Positions 12,739 to 24,260 are shown, counted from the first letter of the stretch. The stretch is 64,000 nt of DNA from Lonicera japonica (GCA_021464415.1 CM038471.1:76180414-76244413), one strand, 5' to 3'. Numbers and translations: made by a program. Notes: generated by a model from the sequence alone, not told the origin.

Positions 12739-13154
12739 TTAACTCTCTAGGGGGAATAACAACCCAGTTAGGAGGGAGAAAACCCGAGACCACCGACTTG
12801 GCCACCCAATGAGCCACACGGTTGAAATTCCTAGGAATATAAACCCATTTCCAATCTTTATCCTGAGCAAGAAATCAGATTTCTGCAATGACAGTAGCAA
12901 TTTCCCAAGGGGGTTCCAGATCCGAAGAGAATAAAAATAAGATCTCTGCAATCACTGTAAATAACAACATCATTCAGCTCCCTTCGAACCAGCAGCTCAC
13001 ACGCAGAAAGGGCAGCCAAAGCTTCAGCCATCAAAGGAGACGACGCATTAACCCTTGAACCCACTCCGTCGGATAACACAGAATAAGGATTAAATAGAGC
13101 ACAACCCACCGCACCCTTCTTCGAATAAATAGAGTAGGAACCGTCACAAAACAC
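12739..13154 (-). pseudogene. Non-LTR retrotransposon RNase H-like domain remnant
   Basis: Reading the minus strand from 13154, the translation starts MFCDGSYS and goes through GAVGCALFNPYS, MAEALAALSACELL and VVIYSDCRDLI. These are the metal-binding Asp, Glu and Asp landmarks of the RNase H fold seen in plant LINE polyproteins. After about residue 80 the frame shifts; the continuation in another frame reads towards KWVYIPRNFN and VAHWVAK, the usual C-terminal motif. The reverse transcriptase part is missing. It is a truncated, frameshifted fossil, unrelated in orientation to the cysteine synthase cluster. Confidence 0.7.
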
Positions 13155-13174
13155 ATGAAACTTCCCTTATTAAA

Positions 13175-13380
13175 TTTGGGTACTTATGATTTGTTAATTA
13201 GTATTGGAATTTTCCTATTACTAAATTTCGTCATTTAGTTTTTGAATATAGTAAAGGCCATTTATTTGGAAAGGGTTTGTTGTTGGGCTTGCTCCAGATT
13301 CAAGTAATAGTGTTGCTGCATGTTGAGCTGAATTTTTATTAGTTGAATAATAGTGATTTTGAAAAAAAATAAATAAGGGT
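13175..13380 (+). pseudogene. Relic A: leader-intron fragment of the cysteine synthase family
   Basis: The stretch from ggaattttcctattac through aaaggccatttatttgg and ctccagattcaagtaatag to the gattttgaaa region matches the first intron of copy 2 (41180-41345) and, less closely, copy 1 (24380-24525). Only this non-coding piece survives; I find no coding exon nearby. It suggests a further family member once stood at the left end of the array. The match was judged by eye. Confidence 0.65.
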
Positions 13381-13491
13381 CACGCTGTTGCACCCATAAA
13401 TGTCTTTGTAACACTCCTTTTAAAAAAAAGTGAATTTTTTTACTAATGCCACACACCACCTTTTTTCTTTACCCCCGATGATCAACACTTA

Positions 13492-13800
13492 AGAGCATCC
13501 ACAGCGAGTAGAGTAAAATGATAAATTTATCGTTACTCAAGCCCACATCAGAGGAATTTGTATGGTAAAATTTAAAGCAGGTAGAGTAGAGACCGAGTAA
13601 ATTTACCTTATGACTGAATTTTACTCATACGACTGTGGGTCATTCGTATGACCTTTTTTTTAACTCATACGAATGAGGCTTCATTCGTATGCACCATTTT
13701 GTTATTTTTTTTACCCTATCCGCTTGTGTTCTGCTCTAAAATTTAACCAAGTGTATACTAAATTTGGCATAAATTTCCCCAACTCCATTGTGGACTCTCT
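13492..13800. mobile_element. MITE with AGAGcATCCACAG ends
   Basis: The left end agagcatccacagcg and the right end cattgtggactctct are imperfect inverted repeats. Imperfect internal inverted motifs (cattcgtatgacc / actcatacgaatgagg) lie at 13620-13690. A truncated relative of the left end (ggcattcataatggtaaaat) lies at about 54836-54885. Target duplication not resolved. Confidence 0.45.
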
Positions 13801-14402
13801 AATAACTATTAATTTAATTAATTACTTCCATCATCATCGTCATTATAATAATTAATAACTTCACGTACCAATATACCATCATTATCATTCCTCAAAAAAA
13901 GCAACAAAAGCAAACAATAAATAAATTTTATTCCACAAGATCTCTTCCACCACTTCATCAAATTCAAAGAGTAAGAGCTACTCCTCAGTCCCATGGTCGA
14001 GCAACAAGGGAGCGTTAAATAAATGAAGCATTTATTCAAAATAAAAGAAAATTAAAAAATTGTGATGAAAAAGAGCACGTTCATGGGGTTCAATTACCAT
14101 TGGGCTTAACATAACTGAGTATTGTGAGGGAGCTCGGTTCTGCACAGCTGAGAAAACTTTCTTAGGTGTTCTTAAAGATGAATGTTTGCTCGGTTGCATA
14201 GAATCGCAAAAGATGACTTCACTCCGTTTTAATGAGGTGAGTTTGGCTTAAAATTATCGATTTGTAACAGCCGAGCATGCATTGTTCCATGAAAATCTAC
14301 GCTTGGTTATTTTAGACCGAGTAACATACTTTCACACTCGTTGCATTACGGTCAACCAACATTAAATGGAAATTTTACTAGACTCGGCTTACTTGCACCG
14401 AG
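13801..14402. other. Flank of the Ty1/copia insertion, no gene
   Basis: An AT-rich part (13801-14060) is followed by sequence with repeated ctcgg/ccgag motifs (14130-14400). The same sequence continues on the far side of the Ty1/copia element at 22977, so it is the disrupted target. I do not recognise it. Confidence 0.4.
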
Positions 14403-14407
14403 TCCTT

Positions 14408-14599
14408 TGTTGACGAATAGAGAGAAAGAGATAATGAATTATATTGTTATATTTGATGAATGAATACAAGGTCCATTAAATAGGGATGAAATGAGCTATA
14501 CATGGAAGTAATAATAATATTCCCTGATTCTAGGAATGATAATGGTAGTTAACTATGCCATATATAAGCCTATACCATATCTATACATATATTATAATA
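14408..14599 (-). repeat. 3' LTR of the minus-strand Ty1/copia element
   Basis: Near-identical partner at 22785-22971. The adjoining internal bases (ctcctcttcaag on the plus strand) read as a purine-rich tract in element orientation, the expected second-strand primer. Confidence 0.85.
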
Positions 14600-14606
14600 C
14601 TCCTCT

Positions 14607-15365
14607 TCAAGTTGGCACACATAAATCAAACATGCTCAACTTCCTAGTCAGCTTCGCAAATACCTTCCTTATCACAGCCTTGGTGAGTATGTCAGCTAAC
14701 TGATCTTCAAAGCGTACATAAGGAACATAAATAACGCTATCTTCTAACTTCTCTTTAATTAAGAACCTATCCATTTCAATATGCTCTGTTCTATCATGTT
14801 GAACTGGATTGTGTGCGCTATCATATACTGCCTTTTTGTCACAATATAGCAGCATGGGTTCTTTCGGAGAAAAACCGAGATCTGTCCGTAGTAGTTTCAA
14901 CCACAATAACTCTTGAATATTGACTGCCATTTCTTAATATTTTGCACTTGATCGGGATACAACCTTTTGCTCCTTACTCCTCCAAGTGACAAAGTTTTCT
15001 CCTACAAATGTGAAGTATCCTGATGTAGACTTTATGTCACATATATTACCTACCCAATCAGCATCAGTGTATCTTTCAACCTTTAGGAAATCCTCATTTT
15101 TCTGGAACAGGACTCCCTTTTCAGGAGCTGCTTTGAGATAATTGATAATCCTCATAACTGCCTGCATATGCTTCTCCCCTGAATTATGCATGAATTGACT
15201 AACAATACTCCAAACATATGATATATCAGGCCTTGTATGTGCTAGATACATCAATCTTTCCACCAATCTCTGATAGCGCCCTTTATCGGTGGGCACTTGA
15301 TCTATTTCGACCTCTAACTTCAATCCTTCCTCCATTGGAGTCTCTGACGATTGACAAGCGGACAA
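14607..15365 (-). pseudogene. Ty1/copia RNase H region and end of reverse transcriptase
   Basis: Read right to left, two frames carry the region. The frame ending at 14934 has RYQRLVERLMYLAHTRPDISY, DADWVG, STSGYFTFVGENFVTWRSKEQ and VSRSSAKY. The frame ending at 14607 has LLWLKLLRTDLG, LLYCDKKAVYDSAHNPVQHDRTEHIE and the terminal DILTKA motif. These are the standard copia RNase H landmarks in order. A stop just after VSRSSAKY separates the frames, so the protein cannot be made intact. Confidence 0.85.
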
Positions 15366-15515
15366 TCCGGTTTCACTTAGTAAGTCTATGTCATGTTTTC
15401 TCTAAGAAAAGAAGATGCATTTTGATGATTTAAACACCTCGATTCCCATAAAATACATCAAGTTCTCAACGTCTTTCATCTCAAACTTTTGAGATAAGAG
15501 CTTCTTCAATGCCTG

Positions 15516-16083
15516 TTATTCTAAATGGTCATTTTCTGTGAGCACCATGTCATATACATAAATGACAAGTGCTGTAATATTCTCATGACTTTTCTTCAAA
15601 AATAAAGTATGATCATAATTACTCTGATTGTACCAAAACTTTCGCATTGATCTTGTGAATCTCCTAAACCAGGCTCTGGGGGATTGTTTTAGTCCATACA
15701 AATATTTTTTTCAACATGTAAACTTTATTCGTATGCTCAACCGGGATCTTATATCTAGATGGAATCTCCATATACACCTCATCCTCTAACTCCCCATGTA
15801 AGAAGGCATTTTTTACATCGAACTATTGTAGAGACTAGCCCAAGTTTGCAGCTAATGAGAGTAACACCTGCACAGTATTGATCTTTGCCACATGCGTAAA
15901 TCTCTCAAAATAATCAATCATATGTGTCCGTGTGTAACCTTTTGCAACCAGTCTCGCTGTGAATCTTTCGATTGTTCCATGTGCTTTAAATTTCACAGTG
16001 TACATCCACTTGCAACCCACCTTCTTTTTTACTGTTGATAATTCGGTCAATTTCCATATGTCATTTTTAAAAAAGGACATCAT
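15516..16083 (-). pseudogene. Ty1/copia reverse transcriptase remnant
   Basis: Minus-strand pieces contain FKNDIWKLTELS, GCKWMYTVKFKAHGTIERFTARLVAKGYT, MYGLKQSPRAWFRRF and the catalytic box. At 15549-15560 the box reads YVYD instead of YVDD, so a metal-binding aspartate has been replaced by tyrosine. Frames are broken between 15701 and 15835. Clearly non-functional. Confidence 0.85.
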
Positions 16084-16735
16084 CTTTTTATCTATTGCGG
16101 ATTTTCACTTAAATTACATAAAGCTTCCTGCACACTATTAGGAATAGATACAGAAGATAATTGATTCATAAAGTATTTTTGTTAGATGCAGTTAATTGAT
16201 CATAAGACACATAATTACTCATAGGATACTTGGCTTAACTGGTAAAGTCTGTGTCATATGTGGGCTTATGTACACTTCTATTTGTTCAGTTAGGAAGCTG
16301 CTTTATAGGAATAGAATAAGATGATACCTTGGGAGACCTCAGTTTCAGGGATATTTTGATGCGTAGACAATTGGTTATTTGGGTTAGAAAGGAGATAGCA
16401 CAACTTCACTAGAGAAAAGATTTGTTTTCTAACTGGTTCCCCTTTTCTTATATCAGGGGATGATGTGATTTCGTTGACTATATATAATAGTCTTACAATA
16501 CTGCCGGTAGTGAACTCGAAGTCAATGTAACTACCACAAAAGCACACACTACCTCCACTAAAGTTAAATATCAGCACTTATGGGCTTTTTCCTCATTGAA
16601 CATAGCAACAAACTTGCTAAACTAAATAAATTAAACTCACATCCTTTCATATTGCATGAGTATTGGCTCATTCCCCTGAAGGAACCTTCAGTCCGCAAGT
16701 GAAAGTACATAGTTTATTCATGGCAAATACGCCAC

Positions 16736-17824
16736 TCATTTTCCCAGGTCCTTGGTGCTCCTTTCCAAACATACAATTTTTGTGCGATACGTACCTTTTT
16801 GAGGATGATAACACCGATACCCTTCGGGTTGAGGAATAATGGTAAAATCATCTGAACTGGTAGATGAGTCGACGGAGTGACTGGTCCCAAATGCTTTCGT
16901 ACAAACTAACACGCACTTGAATTTAAGAGCGCGAGGTTCAAGCTTATATGCCACCGCACCCACCTTTTTTTTTTGGTAAGACCAAAAAACCTGGACGGGC
17001 AAGCTTCATTGTAACCCATCTAAACACCTGAGGTCGGTATGGCTGAAGATTTAAATACACAGTCTCCAACCACGGAGCTCACGATTCTAGTCTGCTTGAC
17101 ATTTCATTCGATTTAACTAAAACTTCGATTGTGGGTATCTAAAAATAGCGTCGCGGTCAGTATACTCATCAACGCTGACGCGAGGGCCCGGATGCGAAGT
17201 TTGGGGGTGAAACACCGTAAACGGCCTAGGTGTCATTTTGGTTGAAGAATGAATCGAGGATAGTGTTTCACCCCAGTACGAGGTTAGTGTTTTTGCGCCG
17301 ATCAATGATGCCCTAACTATTTTCAATAAATGGCGATTTTTTCGTTCGGCAACCCCATTCTGTTGAGGAGTATAAGGACACGTAGTCTGATGAATAATCA
17401 CATGGAGTTTGAAGTATGCCTATAACTCGGTACTCATATATTCACCACCATTATTACTTCGAAGAATTTGAATAGTAGTGTTATACCGTGTACTGATTTG
17501 TTTATGGAATTCCTGAAATAAACTACTAATTTCACTTTTTGATTTCATGGGATAAACTCACGTCATTCGAGTGCAATCATCAATAAACATGATAAACCAT
17601 CGTATACCACTTAAAGAAGAAATATGAGACGGGCCCCATACGTTAGAATGAATGATCATAAATGAAACTGAACTTTTATTCAATGAAGGTTTAAAAGAAG
17701 TATGATGACTTTTAGCTAGTTCATAAATCTCACAATAAAAAATAGAAGAACCAACTTTATTAACTAAACTGAAGAAGAGGGGTTGGCCTAGTGATAGTAA
17801 CCTCCACCCTTGTCTTAAGGTCAA
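16736..17824 (-). pseudogene. Ty1/copia integrase remnant
   Basis: Minus-strand frames hold ELAKSHHTSF, IHSNVWGPSHISS (first catalytic Asp position changed to Asn), MFIDDCTRMT, then PYTPQQNGVAERKNRHLL with the catalytic Glu. The downstream GYRCYHPQKGTY region of copia integrase C-termini lies in the frame at 16736-17002. Several frame breaks separate the parts. The SINE at 17773-17938 interrupts the N-terminal side. Confidence 0.85.
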
Positions 17825-17938
17825 GGGTTCGACTAATGGGGGTGGGGGGTTTGTTTATTTGTAGGATTAAGGGAAAGACTTAGACATCCTTTAATTTGCA
17901 TGTGGCATCGAAATGGATTTTTTTTAAAACTGAAATTC
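17773..17938 (+). mobile_element. tRNA-derived SINE nested in integrase
   Basis: The head ggggttggcctagtgatag resembles an RNA polymerase III A box and gggttcgactaa a B box. The tail gtttatttgtaggatt...gacttagacatcc is shared with the SINEs at 42509 and 55740. The perfect 11-bp duplication aactaaactga flanks at 17762-17772 and 17939-17949. It lies opposite to the host Ty1/copia element, so it arrived after it. Confidence 0.85.
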
Positions 17939-18639
17939 AACTAAACTGATAAAGAATCCGCGGCTTGATAGTTTCGGGTCCCCTTAAGTATACTCAATTT
18001 CATAATGCGTGTCCTAACCGACAATACCTTTGGAACCATCGAGTTTGCGCTGGGGTAGTGATCGTTGCTCAGCAATATTTGAGACTTCTTTTAAGAGATA
18101 GTGCGGACTTGTGTTTAAGGCCTTGTGCAAATAAGGACGCCATCTTTCGGATGCTTTAACAATAGCAACTTTCTTTCAGGTCTAGGTAAGTGGACAATGC
18201 CAAGGCCGATCCTTTCAAAGCGTTCACTAAAATAAGCTATTGCCGATTGTGCTGGGAAAGGACTGCGCCAATCGTCTTCTTTGTCTGAATATTCTTAAAA
18301 ACACAATGCTGAGAATGCCAAGTTCGGAAGACACATAACTGGTGGTGATGTCAATGCCTCTTTCACAGTGTTTGAAGGATATCTCGGCGGCCTCATTAGC
18401 TATTTAAATCCATCTATGCAATAGTTTATAATAGAGGAGCAGCTTGCATCCAAAATCTAAGGATGAACTTACGTAATAGCTACTAAGATGGAGTAATCCA
18501 CGTACTCCCTTTGCAGGTTGTCAGGGTGTAGGCCACTGATAGATTGACTGATCATTTTCCTACTATAGGTTGGGTCGACTGAAGTACCATCCTGGCTCAG
18601 TGGAAACAATGTGGCCTAAGTCTGAGTCATGATGAGGTG

Positions 18640-20236
18640 AAACTCCGGAGTAACCATTTTTTCTTTTGCAAACAAACTTAGATGTCATATGATTAGTAGC
18701 ACCATAATCGTAATTAGAGATGTTCTTCCAGGACTGTATACACTAGAATTCATCAAACAGAGACAAAATAAATTCCGAAGATAGGGGCGAAGCGTCATTC
18801 ATGAGACTTGAAGGTGTACGGGTGCATGGTGGTGCCAGTAAGCATCACAAGAAACTGATGCCCATCATGTTTGTTCGGAAAGCTTTTTCTATGGTTTGAC
18901 ATGTTCCCTCTTGCAATTGCGAAAATCCTTGGTGATAGCCCGACCGTAATCCAATCGGATAGCCAATAATTTGGCTCCATAGCAAAAAGCCATTGGGAGT
19001 TTTTATCGAGTTATATTGTTTAAGGCTCGTAAGTCCACAGACAGAGCATGGAGAGTATTTGGAGGTCGAACCCCGAGAATCATTTGGCCTGTTACCAGAG
19101 CCGAATCATTTCTCTGAATTTCGCAAATTGGAATTAGAGGGGGCTTAATTATGGGCAACCATAACTGCAGTGTCTGTCGCGGGGTTCATTGTTTGTCGTC
19201 GAAGTGCTTCTCGAAGAACCAGGGCATATACCTCTTTTAGTTATGGAATCGGATCTTTTTGCAAAATCTCACCCCGGATCTGTTTAAGTTCATTATTCAA
19301 TCCGGTAAGAAAAATGTGAATTCTCAAGCGTTTAATTAATTTCTTGTAAGACTTCACATCATTAGAGATTTTCATAACTACCTTATCACGGTAATCCAAC
19401 TCGCTGAATATCTCTGTTGGCTCCCTATAAAACTTAGATAGTGATCGTCCACCCTATTTGGCAGTGAAGGCATGTTGGTTCAAAGAAAAAACCTCTAGTT
19501 CATCAACCCCATCATGAAACGCCGTAAATAGTGATTTTCAGATTTCCCGCGCCGTAGGAATACAAATGTAACGTTTCATGATTTTCGGTTTCATTGACAT
19601 TAAAAGAGATTTCAGCATTTTCTTGACTCTCTGAGTTGGTTTGTTATTACCATCGGGTTGGATTGGTGATTTCGATCATGAATTATGGTGTTCCTACAGC
19701 GATCCTTCGGAATTGAGGTTGAACCCTAAATAAAGGAGGATAACCCCTTCTGTCGACGTTCTCTGCGCCTCTTGATGTGCATCTCGGCATAATTTTAGAG
19801 TAGAATGAGACCATTGGATATCACACGCTAGTTGGTGGAGGGCTCATCCAGTAGAAGGCCGATGTTGAATGAGGAGCCTTTTGGTACTCAGTTTGAATAA
19901 TGAGAGGGGAATCTTTTGTAACTGATGATCCGGTCATGTATCTGTTGTGGGGTTGTTTAATTTTCACATCTAGAGCGAATGTCATTGAGTCCTGGAAACA
20001 ACCAATGAATACTTTAATTATTGAGATCGAATTTGGAAATTCTGAGGCCATGGCTGTGTGGTAGACTATATCAAGAGTTCCGACGGGTTTCATAATCAGT
20101 TGGACCAAAACGGAGAATAATAGCTTTGGAATCGTCTTCCCATTAAAGATAACTGGTCCGCGATTGTGTAAGGTTTGGTTTGATTAGGTGTTGATATTGG
20201 ATGTACGAAGGTTTAGAATTTTCTGGTTGTGGTGGC
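18640..20236 (-). pseudogene. Ty1/copia gag and protease region remnant
   Basis: Read right to left, the region around 19600-19440 gives KPKIMKRYICIPTAREI and AFHDGVDELEVFSLNQ. Around 19440-19120 it gives KFYREPTEIFSELDYRD, RIHIFLTGLNNELKQIR and LKEVYALVLREALRRQ, which are typical plant copia gag (UBN2-type) phrases. Near 18712-18657 a DYGATNHMT sequence replaces the protease DSGATDHMT motif, so the active-site environment is damaged. Stops occur throughout. Frames at 18795-18980 and 19821-20108 are parts or shadows of this region. Confidence 0.7.
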
Positions 20237-20350
20237 TAGGGTTGCTTGGGACTATAGTTGCAAGGCTGATTCTGTTTGACTGGGACTAGGGTTTGTGGTG
20301 GTTGCGGGACTAGAATTTGTGGTGGTTGCGGGACTAGGGTTTGTGGTGGA
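20057..20350. repeat. Duplicated 5' region of the Ty1/copia element, left copy
   Basis: Sequence from tggtagactatatc to ggactagggtttgtggtgg recurs at 22529-22765, flanking a 2.2-kb inserted segment. It includes three runs of a 24-27 bp unit (gggactagggtttgtggtgg type). On the minus strand that unit encodes a repeated TLVPQPPQ-like pattern. Confidence 0.7.
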
Positions 20351-22528
20351 TTGTGTATTGACTCGGCAAAAACAACGCGAGTTATTACACCCAAGTGCAG
20401 GTGGTCGGTCAAGTAATAAAAACTCGGTAAGTCCGAGGTCGATCCACGAGGAGGAGGGTTGTTCTTTGACTTAGAAAAATTTATTTCAAGAGGAAGGAAA
20501 GAAAAATAAAGAATAAAGAAAAGATGAAATATGGAGAGAAATGAATGATAATTAATAACTAAACTAACTAAAGGCAGTATAATTAAATAAAACATGCAAT
20601 TGGAACTAATTCTAAAAGTAGCGAAACATTACTATGCTAAAGGAAACAAAACTAACATAACAAGAACATATAATAAAGCTAAATAAAATAAATAATAAAA
20701 CAGCGTGCTAAATTAATTAAATGCGTGAAAGACTTTAATTATAATTAAGAATAAAAAGCGCCAGGGGTATCCATAAGTTTCGGGCAACACAACGGGCAAT
20801 TCGGTGGACCGATAATTCTTTTATAATTATTTTTTCTTAAAAAATCTGCCTAATTTCCACAAGTTAATTAATCTCATAAACTGGTATTTTTTGTAATAAT
20901 TCATGCGTGACATGAACTATACGTTCCAATACTAATTATGGAATCAATTCGCATTACTTAATTTTACCAAAAACACTTGTTTATTAAAGTGGAGTAGTGC
21001 TTGACACTACAAAACCTTTTATTAAAAGTGAGTTTAAAAATATTAATTAAAAGCCACAATTTAATTCAAATAGGTTAAAACATGATTAAAATCAAATTTG
21101 AACTAAAAATGACGGTGGAAACACAAAATTGGCAATTTCGGTATCAAAAAGTAAGGATTAAAAATATTACCGAAAACAGCGTACTTAAGTTTGAAATCTA
21201 AAAAGATACATAACCAATTAATTTATAGAGTATAGACCGCTCCTTAACTCGATCGGTTGGGATTTAGCGCAAAAACAAATATTCAAACTAGTTTGGTTCG
21301 TTTGTTGAAAAGATTTTATTAAATTTATTATAAAAATATGTGATTAGCATACTAGGATAATAATTTAATAAAAATCATATTTATAATGAATTAACCTATA
21401 GAAAAATTAATTAGAATTAAATTCGGGTCTAAAAAATTAACGCGTCGGCATAACCGTTCCTTACGGACCCCTAACTAACGAACTAGCCAAACATATCTAA
21501 TAAATTCAAGCTCAATAAATTAATTAAATAAAACAGCCTACATAAATTCATAAATTGAAATCTAAATAAAATCATAAGCATGCACAATTTATACTAAGAA
21601 TTAATAAAGCAGTAAAATAAATTAAGAACCTGAAATTGAAGTACGCGCGTAGACCAATAATTAAATTCTGAAATTAATCTTCAATAATGAACTCAAACCC
21701 TTCGTCTCAAACAAATATATTAAAGAAAGAAAGAAAGAAAAAGAATGGAGAGAGATAAAAAGAATGAAGAAAAAGAGAAAAAGGAAAGGGAGGCTGTTGG
21801 TGTTGATTGCTTTATATATATTATAAACCTAATTTAATTAGATGTATCAATGGGTCATGGGCTTGGTCTAATTTGGGGCTTGAAAATTGATCAAAAATAT
21901 ATTGCAGCGCATGTGACTTGAACCTGAGTCCACAAGAATAGAACTTCTCATGCAAACCATCTAAGCTAGGCCCACTTTCAATAACTTCTTGCACCTTCAA
22001 TTATTTTATTCATTGGCGTTAGAATCTGCTCTTCTAGCGCACTGTTCATATTTCGGCCATAACTTTGCGCTCCGAACTCCGATTGATGCAAGATTTTCGC
22101 CCACGCGTAGCTAGCTCAGAGCTATACAACTTTTGTCTCTGGGGATTTCTTCAAATTCTGCACGGATAAATACCAGAAATTACCGGAACAGAGGCAACGC
22201 GCGCAGTGGATCTCTTCTTCAACCGAAAATTTTCCGAATTGATTCAAATGACTTTTTCTTCGCTTGGGATGATTTTTCGGCTTCTCTTAGTCTCTTCCAT
22301 CAACTCCCTTCATGATTGAGCTTGGGAATTGCTTTCGGTTCACTTCTTGAACTTAATTTAGCTCCGAATTTGACCGGCAATGGCTAACTTTGGGAGAATT
22401 TGCTTCTGGATTCCTTCTTGTTCATTTTTAACCTATAAAAAGGGTAGGGTGACGTGGCCGTAATGCACTGCAAAACGCGTGGACGAAGCGCGGCGGGAGG
22501 GTGGTTTACACTTGCGGCGCGAGAGAGC
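20351..22528. mobile_element. Inserted segment inside the Ty1/copia element, possibly gypsy-type LTR
   Basis: This 2.2-kb AT-rich, gene-free segment lies between the two copies of the Ty1/copia 5' region. Phrases near its left edge (gttattacacccaagtgcag ... gaggtcgatccacgagga) and right part (gccataactttgcgctccga ... gattgatgcaaga) remind me of long LTRs of Ty3/gypsy elements of the Tat group. That is recollection, not a search. I could not define ends or a target duplication. A minus-strand frame at 20236-20595 is low-complexity. Confidence 0.35.
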
Positions 22529-22765
22529 GCGTGGTAGACTATATCGAGATGATTCGAACGAATTTGGAATCGTCTATTAAAGATAAGGACGATGGTGTAA
22601 GGTTTGGTTTGATTATATGTTGATATTGGATGTACGCATGTTTAGAATTTTCTGGTTGTGGTAGCTAGGCTTGCGAGGCTGATTCTGTTTGGCTGGGACT
22701 AGGGTTTGTGGTGGCTGCGGGACTAAAATTTGTGGTGGTTGCGGGACTAGGGTTTTGGCTTAATT
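22529..22765. repeat. Duplicated 5' region of the Ty1/copia element, right copy
   Basis: Partner of 20057-20350 with about 50 bases lost and scattered substitutions. It abuts the primer-binding site and the 5' LTR at 22785. Confidence 0.7.
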
Positions 22766-22784
22766 ATGTATTCATCTAATACCC

Positions 22785-22971
22785 TGTTGACGAATAGAGA
22801 GAGAGATGAATTATATTGTCGTATTTAATGAATAAATACAAGGTCCCTTAAATATGGATGGAATGAGCTATACATGGAAGTAATAATAATATCCCATGAT
22901 TCTAGGAATCATAGTAGTCGTCAACTATACCATATATACGCCTATACCATATCTATACATATATTCTAATA
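22785..22971 (-). repeat. 5' LTR of the minus-strand Ty1/copia element
   Basis: Matches 14408-14599 over its whole length. The target duplication tcctt follows at 22972-22976. A decayed initiator-Met primer-binding site lies immediately left (about 22773-22784, minus strand). Confidence 0.85.
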
Positions 22972-22976
22972 TCCTT

Positions 22977-23294
22977 TGCTATTTAATCAATTGTGTTAAG
23001 GCGAGTATGACTTTATCTTAAATTTCAGAGGTCGTTGTCGGAGAGGTTGGTTGTTGTTAATGGGGGTTTGGTTTGGTTTAATTACATGAGTTGATGAGAG
23101 AGAAAGGTGTTTGGTTTGATTAATTGGAATCTTGGCTAGATTTGGAACTTTTGGAACTATCGTGGAAGAAGATAATGGAAAAGAAGAAAGAAGAAAAGAC
23201 AGAAGAAATGGAGGAGGAAGAAAGAGTGATTGAGATTTTTGGTAAAGGAGTTAGTTATTTTTATTATTAGGATTAATTATTATTAATTAGAGGT
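22977..23294. other. Gap between two LTR elements, no gene
   Basis: Continuation of the sequence that precedes 14403. A GA-rich patch lies at 23160-23230. No coding signal. Confidence 0.45.
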
Positions 23295-23299
23295 GGGTA

Positions 23300-23802
23300 T
23301 GTTGGATTAATTTTTATAATTAATCTAACTTTGGTCCACACATGTATATTATTAATGTGTGTCATCATTTACAAGCCTAAAATTAAGTGATCTAATTTAA
23401 AGTTTTAAGTAGGCTTGAGGTTATTTGTCATGGAAATAATGTGTAGATGCCATTATGTGAATTCTATTTCTATGAGGGGCGGAAATAGAATTATCAGAAA
23501 GTTCAGGTTGAACTTATGTAATTAAGGCATTGGTCCCCAACCCATCCATCCTTATATAAGTTGTCTTCTATCAATGGAGACATGAGCTATTCTCTACATC
23601 CTCTTAAGGAGAATATCAAAGGGATATAGAAGGGGAAAGGGTTGGAAGATCAATTGCCATACGGAGATTGGCGCTAAAGTGCGCTGCATCGATCAATCAA
23701 TGGAGACAAGTACACACACTTCTCTTTTGTAATCTCTTGGCACTAGATATGATGCACGATCCTAGAATTGATGTTGTCTAGGACACTCAATTATTCCTAA
23801 CA
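23300..23802 (+). mobile_element. Solo LTR upstream of copy 1
   Basis: The 503-bp unit starts TGTTGGATTAAT and ends CTCAATTATTCCTAACA, with the TG...CA termini of LTRs. The perfect 5-bp duplication gggta lies at 23295-23299 and 23803-23807. No internal retroelement sequence adjoins it, so it is the product of LTR-LTR recombination or an old remnant. Orientation is tentative. It lies about 0.3 kb upstream of the copy 1 leader region and could carry promoter-type signals (a ttatataag box at about 23552). Confidence 0.8.
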
Positions 23803-24069
23803 GGGTACTCTTTGGACATTTGGAGGTGGAAGGAAGAAAAATAATGTACTAGAAGAGTAAGAAAAACAATGTACTAAAAGAGTATCACAGAGGGTGATTA
23901 CAGAATCATTAGGGGTGCGGCAATAGTGCCACAAAAAAAAAACACAAATATTGATACTGGTCAAGGGATAATAATTAAAGTTTTTATGTTTAAGGTCATT
24001 TTAGTATGATTTTTTATTTTATTTTATGCCCGGGAGTTTAGGAAGGAACCTTTCCGCTCTTTTCCAAAG

Positions 24070-24260
24070 TTGGAGTTTGAAATACATATGGCATGACATC
24101 ACCATCACCAACTCCGCCTTCACCTAGTCAACCTTAAAAAAGACACTGATCTATTATACTATATGTCTATGCATATCTATACAAATTCATATGAACTACA
24201 CTTAAATAGATACCAGTAAAAACAAGGGAACAGAAGACCAAATTAGAAGCAGAACTTCAG
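24070..24260 (+). promoter_or_regulatory. Copy 1 leader (5' UTR) exon candidate and promoter region
   Basis: The block ending agcagaacttcag/gtacttc has a good donor site at 24261. Its core (aaattcatatgaactacactta ... accagtaaaa) is conserved before copies 2 and 3, where it also ends at a GT donor. The next acceptor is at 25417, just before the copy 1 ATG. A transcription start is not defined; TATA-like tatactatat lies near 24154. The upstream part (acatatggcatg...) is like the second leader segment of copy 2. Inferred from conservation only. Confidence 0.5.

Larger units (their letters stand above)
14408..22971 (-). mobile_element. Ty1/copia LTR retrotransposon, decayed, with nested insertions
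   Basis: The LTRs at 14408-14599 (192 bp) and 22785-22971 (187 bp) are roughly 90 percent alike by eye. The plus strand reads TGTTGACGAATAG at one edge and ctaata or ttaata-like ends at the other. A perfect 5-bp duplication, tcctt, sits at 14403-14407 and 22972-22976. In element orientation (right to left) a degraded initiator-Met-tRNA primer site (GGGTATTAGATG) follows the right LTR. Then come gag near 20100-19100, protease near 18700, integrase 17824-17117, reverse transcriptase 16083-15516 and RNase H 15365-14607, the pol order of Ty1/copia. Every domain has stops or frameshifts, so it is dead. A SINE sits in integrase and a 2.2-kb segment sits in the 5' part. Confidence 0.88.

Noticed and set aside
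19821..20108. 95-codon minus-strand frame as a separate gene
   Set aside because: It lies in the expected gag 5' portion of the Ty1/copia element, and part of it is repeated at 22530-22600; treated as retroelement.
20351..22528. Tried to define this segment as a solo LTR with TG...CA ends and a 5-bp duplication
   Set aside because: No pair of ends with matching flanks could be found; kept only as an unclassified insertion.
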